In this document: positions 63,217-64,000 of the stretch, piece by piece
Layout: every line of letters begins with the position of its first letter
Numbering within the stretch: the first letter of the stretch is position 1
Source of the DNA: AP-15 sp963775875
GTDB lineage: Bacteria > Pseudomonadota > Alphaproteobacteria > ATCC43930 > CGMCC-115725
NCBI GenBank assembly: GCA_963775875.1
Contig: CAVZKP010000020.1
Coordinates: forward strand, 62,001 to 126,000
Reading direction: 5' to 3'
DNA length: 64,000 bases
The notes under the pieces: model-generated
What the model saw: only the letters and a program-made list of their open reading frames with translations
What the model was told of the DNA's origin: nothing
Databases searched by the model: none
Translations under genes and position numbers: made by a program

Positions 63217-64000
63217 TCACGCGTAGCGGATGCGGGGGTCGAGCCAGGCATAGAGCAGATCGACGGCGGTGTTGGTCAGCACGAAAATGCCGACGGTCAG
63301 CATCACCAGCGCCTGGGTCAGAGTGTAGTCCTGGTTTTGCACGGCCTGCACAAACAGGCGGCCGATCCCGTTCAGGTTGAACACCTGCTCGGTCACGACC
63401 AGGCCGCCGATCAGAAACGCCAATTCGATGCCGATCAGGGTAACCACCGGCAACAGCGCGTTTTTCAGCGCGTGGCGGTTGATGATGATGCGCTCGATCA
63501 GCCCCTTGGCCCGCGCGGTGCGGATATAGTCCTCGCGCAGCACTTCGAGCATCGACGAGCGGGTCATCCGCATCGTCACCGCGGCATAGCGGTAGCCGAC
63601 GGTGATCGCCGGCCAGATCGCGATCGACAGATTGCGGATCGGGTCCTTCCACAACGGCACATAGTCGATCGGCGGCATCCACGGATGGCCGGTGATGGCC
63701 TGGGAAACGTTCGAGGACGGCGAGGATCAACAGGATGCCGAGCCAGAAGGCCGGGGTCGCGAGGCCGGCGATCGAGAAGGTGCGGACGACGAGATCGATC
63801 CAGGTGTTCTGCTTCAACGCCGAGATCGTGCCGAGCGGGATCGCGATCGCGATCGCGATGATCGTCGCCAGGATCGCGACTTCGAGCGAGACCGGAAAGC
63901 GGGTGGCGATCTCGTGGACGACCGGCTTTCCCGACCACATCGAAATGCCGAAATCGAGGCGCGCCAGTCCCCAGACGAAGTCGATGAACTGTACTATCCA
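63217..64000 (-). pseudogene. Peptide/nickel-type ABC transporter permease (DppB-like), partial and frameshifted
   Basis: The partner permease, entering from the right window edge (frame open at base 64000, FIDFVWGLARLDFGISMWSGK). The first part holds helices 2 and 3 (SLEVAILATIIAIAIAIPLG, LATPAFWLGILLILAVL). Near 63690-63720 the frame shifts by one base. The rest, from SQAITGHPWMPPIDYVPLW through MTRSSMLEVLREDYIRTARAKG (coupling loop) to the end LLYAWLDPRIRYA at 63217, is in the other frame. One extra base explains it. The N-terminal helix lies outside the window. dppC follows 8 bp later. Confidence 0.87.

Noticed and set aside
62258..63226. 322-codon frame antisense to the DppC-like gene
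   Set aside because: Repetitive His/Asp/Arg/Gln-rich product and no motif; the permease on the other strand is clear.

Overview
The window is a GC-rich, gene-dense bacterial chromosome segment. The hrcA-grpE-dnaK-dnaJ run, GlnD with C-terminal ACT domains, the accC-aat-DUF2155 order, protocatechuate dioxygenase genes and several CaiB, amidase and LLM-flavin catabolic genes all fit a soil or environmental alphaproteobacterium (Rhodospirillales or Hyphomicrobiales-like). The exact genus cannot be read from the sequence. No rRNA, tRNA, CRISPR array, integrase or intact transposon was seen. Layout, left to right. 1-15.5 kb is core: the tail of an unknown gene, hrcA-grpE-dnaK-dnaJ, convergent glnD, an SDR plus alpha/beta hydrolase pair, hsp20-lon, then accC-aat and convergent DUF2155. 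15.5-18.5 kb holds a CitE-type lyase coupled to a CaiB CoA-transferase, and a GST-like protein. 18.7-21.6 kb holds manC and an exosortase-A-type O-antigen ligase (surface polysaccharide). 21.6-22.6 kb is a gene-poor gap with a LexA-like box and a REP-like palindrome, followed by a 36-residue Lys-rich gene. 22.7-39.3 kb is a catabolic and transport block: three amidases, tandem 2-hydroxyacid dehydrogenases, an aldo/keto reductase, two LLM flavin oxidoreductases, an HSL-family esterase, two MFS proteins, a substrate-binding protein without signal peptide, and GlcG-like and DUF218 proteins. 39.3-41.2 kb is decayed DNA: an IS256-family remnant abutting a palindrome, a lower-GC cupin gene and a wrecked SDR. 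41.4-49.7 kb holds pcaGH, a Tyr-rich secreted protein, DUF3108, an SDR/TPP-enzyme deletion fusion, a hybrid histidine kinase beside a MetE-like gene, and an RlmM-like methyltransferase. 49.9-64 kb holds an MBL hydrolase and COG0523 GTPase pair, DUF1275, an XRE regulator, CMD and hydrolase genes, a TetR/MFS divergon with a clear palindromic operator, an animal-type haem peroxidase, a TauD-like dioxygenase with an FAH hydrolase, a LuxR regulator coupled to a catalytically dead HtrA-PDZ protein, and dipeptide-type ABC permeases running off the end. Two themes stand out. First, seven otherwise well-conserved genes are each broken by a single frameshift (six with one extra base, one with a base missing), and two more loci are heavily decayed. 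Either the assembly carries indel errors or the genome is eroding. Second, the most unusual intact module is the HtrA-fold pseudoprotease that has lost all three catalytic residues and is translationally coupled to a LuxR-type regulator (60.7-62.2 kb).
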